This document shows positions 4,946 through 6,056 of a DNA stretch of 6,056 nt, piece after piece. Within the stretch, counting starts at the first letter, position 1. Every line of letters starts with the position of its first letter. This DNA is from Christiangramia sp. (GTDB lineage Bacteria; Bacteroidota; Bacteroidia; Flavobacteriales; Flavobacteriaceae): the NCBI GenBank assembly GCA_024644145.1, contig JAHELO010000110.1, forward strand, positions 1 to 6,056, given 5' to 3'. A program made the position numbers and the translations under genes. The notes below the pieces were generated by a model. It was not told where the DNA came from, made no database searches, and worked only from the letters and a program-made list of their open reading frames with translations.

Positions 4946-6056
4946 TGAAAAAGCCGAACAAGATTAGATCTATACTACTTCTGCTGGTGATTTTAATTGC
5001 TGTTAATTTCGCGGCTTCAGAGTTCTATTTAAGATTCGATCTTACCCAGGACCAACGATACAGTCTATCCCCGGCGGCAAAAGAGATCGTGGAAAACGTT
5101 GAACAGCCTGTGATTTTCGATGTATTTCTGGAAGGCAGTTTTCCTTCAGAATTCAGAAGGTTACAGAATGAAACCCGCCAAATGCTGGAAGAATTTTCAG
5201 CCTATAACAGGAATATAAAATTCAATTTTATAGATCCTTTAGCCGAAGGTGGCGATGCCAACATCATTGCAGAGGAATTCTATAATATAGGCATGACGCC
5301 GGCGAGGCTGAACGTTAGAGAAAATGGCAAAAACAGTGAAAGCATTATATTTCCATGGGCTATCGCTAATTATGGTAATAAAACGGTAAAGATCCCTTTG
5401 CTCAAAAATCAGATCGGCGCAACTGATGAAGAACGGGTGAACGCCTCTGTACAGCAATTGGAGTACGTACTGGCTGATGGTTTAAGCAAACTAATTTACC
5501 CACGCGAAAAAAAGATCGCGGTAATGCGTGGAAATGGAGAACTAGCCGATGTACATATCGCAGATTTTGTAAAAAGCCTTCAGGAATATTACTTTATGGC
5601 TCCCTTCACCCTGGATTCGGCAGCCGTAAACCCTAAAAAAACACTTGCAGACCTTCAGAAATATGATCTGGTTCTGGAACCTAAACCCACTCAGGCTTTT
5701 ACTGAAAATGAAAAATATGTACTGGACCAGTATTTAATGAATGGTGGTAAGATCCTGTGGCTGGCCGAAGCTACCAATATGGAAACCGACAGCCTGTTTA
5801 ATGAACGGGGTACCGGCATTGCCTTACCAAGAGATCTAAACCTCGGAGATTATTTTTTCTCATATGGAGTTCGAATAAACCCTGAACTGGTGAACGACCT
5901 CTACTCTGCCCCCATCATTCTGGCAAGCGGTAGCGGAAACAATACCAGGTTCAATCCCTATCCCTGGTTCTATAGCCCCTTAACCAGTTCACCCAATGAT
6001 CATCCTATTATCAATAATATTGAGGCTGTAAAGTTCGATTATGCCAACCCTATAGA
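4945..6056 (+). CDS. gldG: Gliding motility ABC transporter auxiliary protein GldG, C-terminus cut off
   Basis: An open frame of 370 codons from the ATG at 4945 to the right edge with no stop codon. GldG proteins are about 560 residues, so roughly two thirds is present. Seen: a short basic N-terminus and one hydrophobic anchor (SILLLLVILIAVNFAA, 9-24), followed by FYLRFDLTQDQRYSLSPAAKEIV (27-49), the conserved opening of the GldG/ABC-transporter auxiliary family. Then comes an extended, probably periplasmic domain with DVFLEGSFPSEFRRLQNETRQMLEEFSAYN (59-88), FIDPLAEG (95-102), KKIAVMRGNGE (188-198) and an LDQYLMNGGKILWLAEA segment (259-275) typical of this alpha/beta auxiliary domain. A second, C-terminal membrane helix is expected beyond the window. 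It pairs with GldF through the one-base TAATG overlap. Confidence 0.92.
   Translation, partial: MKKPNKIRSILLLLVILIAVNFAASEFYLRFDLTQDQRYSLSPAAKEIVENVEQPVIFDVFLEGSFPSEFRRLQNETRQMLEEFSAYNRNIKFNFIDPLAEGGDANIIAEEFYNIGMTPARLNVRENGKNSESIIFPWAIANYGNKTVKIPLLKNQIGATDEERVNASVQQLEYVLADGLSKLIYPREKKIAVMRGNGELADVHIADFVKSLQEYYFMAPFTLDSAAVNPKKTLADLQKYDLVLEPKPTQAFTENEKYVLDQYLMNGGKILWLAEATNMETDSLFNERGTGIALPRDLNLGDYFFSYGVRINPELVNDLYSAPIILASGSGNNTRFNPYPWFYSPLTSSPNDHPIINNIEAVKFDYANPI

Noticed and set aside
5239..5457. Minus-strand open frame of 72 codons opposite gldG
   Set aside because: It lies within the continuous gldG frame and has no supporting feature.

Overview
The window looks like chromosomal core DNA of a marine-type member of the Flavobacteriaceae (Bacteroidota), plausibly close to Gramella/Christiangramia or Zunongwangia. 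This rests on the gliding-motility genes gldF and gldG, moderately AT-rich DNA, Bacteroidota-type promoter elements (TTTG, about 20 nt, TAnnTTTG), the lack of Shine-Dalgarno sequences before the genes, and the family-level character of the proteins. The genus is a guess. I see no mobile elements, CRISPR arrays, tRNA or rRNA genes, or signs of recent transfer.

Left half, minus strand (2816 down to 1): three genes read leftward in the order phoH-like ATPase, purC (SAICAR synthetase, purine synthesis) and acs (acetyl-CoA synthetase, cut by the window edge). phoH and purC are 21 nt apart and look co-transcribed. Between purC and acs lies a good intrinsic-terminator hairpin whose T-tract ends only 18 nt before the acs start. 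A segment upstream mimics its 3' arm, so the element may be an attenuator as well as a purC terminator.

Centre (2817-3026): a 210-nt divergent intergenic region. It holds a consensus promoter pointing right and a perfect -7 element pointing left. They are placed so that the two predicted transcripts would overlap antisense. A 6-bp inverted repeat lies in the overlap.

Right half, plus strand (3027-6056): four tightly packed genes. They are a DUF62/SAM hydroxide adenosyltransferase-family protein, a small ABM-fold (dimeric alpha+beta barrel) protein, the ABC permease gldF, and gldG (cut by the right edge). Junctions are TAAATG back to back between the first two, a 50-nt gap before gldF, and a TAATG overlap between gldF and gldG. 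GldF and GldG form the membrane part of the Gld ABC transporter; its ATPase GldA is not in the window.

The most interesting point is the DUF62 protein. It keeps the SAM-binding motifs, but two of the three residues of the family's water-activating Asp-Arg-His triad appear to be replaced (Arg to Asn77, His to Pro123). It may be a SAM or adenosine binder with a different activity from the characterised hydrolases. I found no convincing wholly new multi-gene system.
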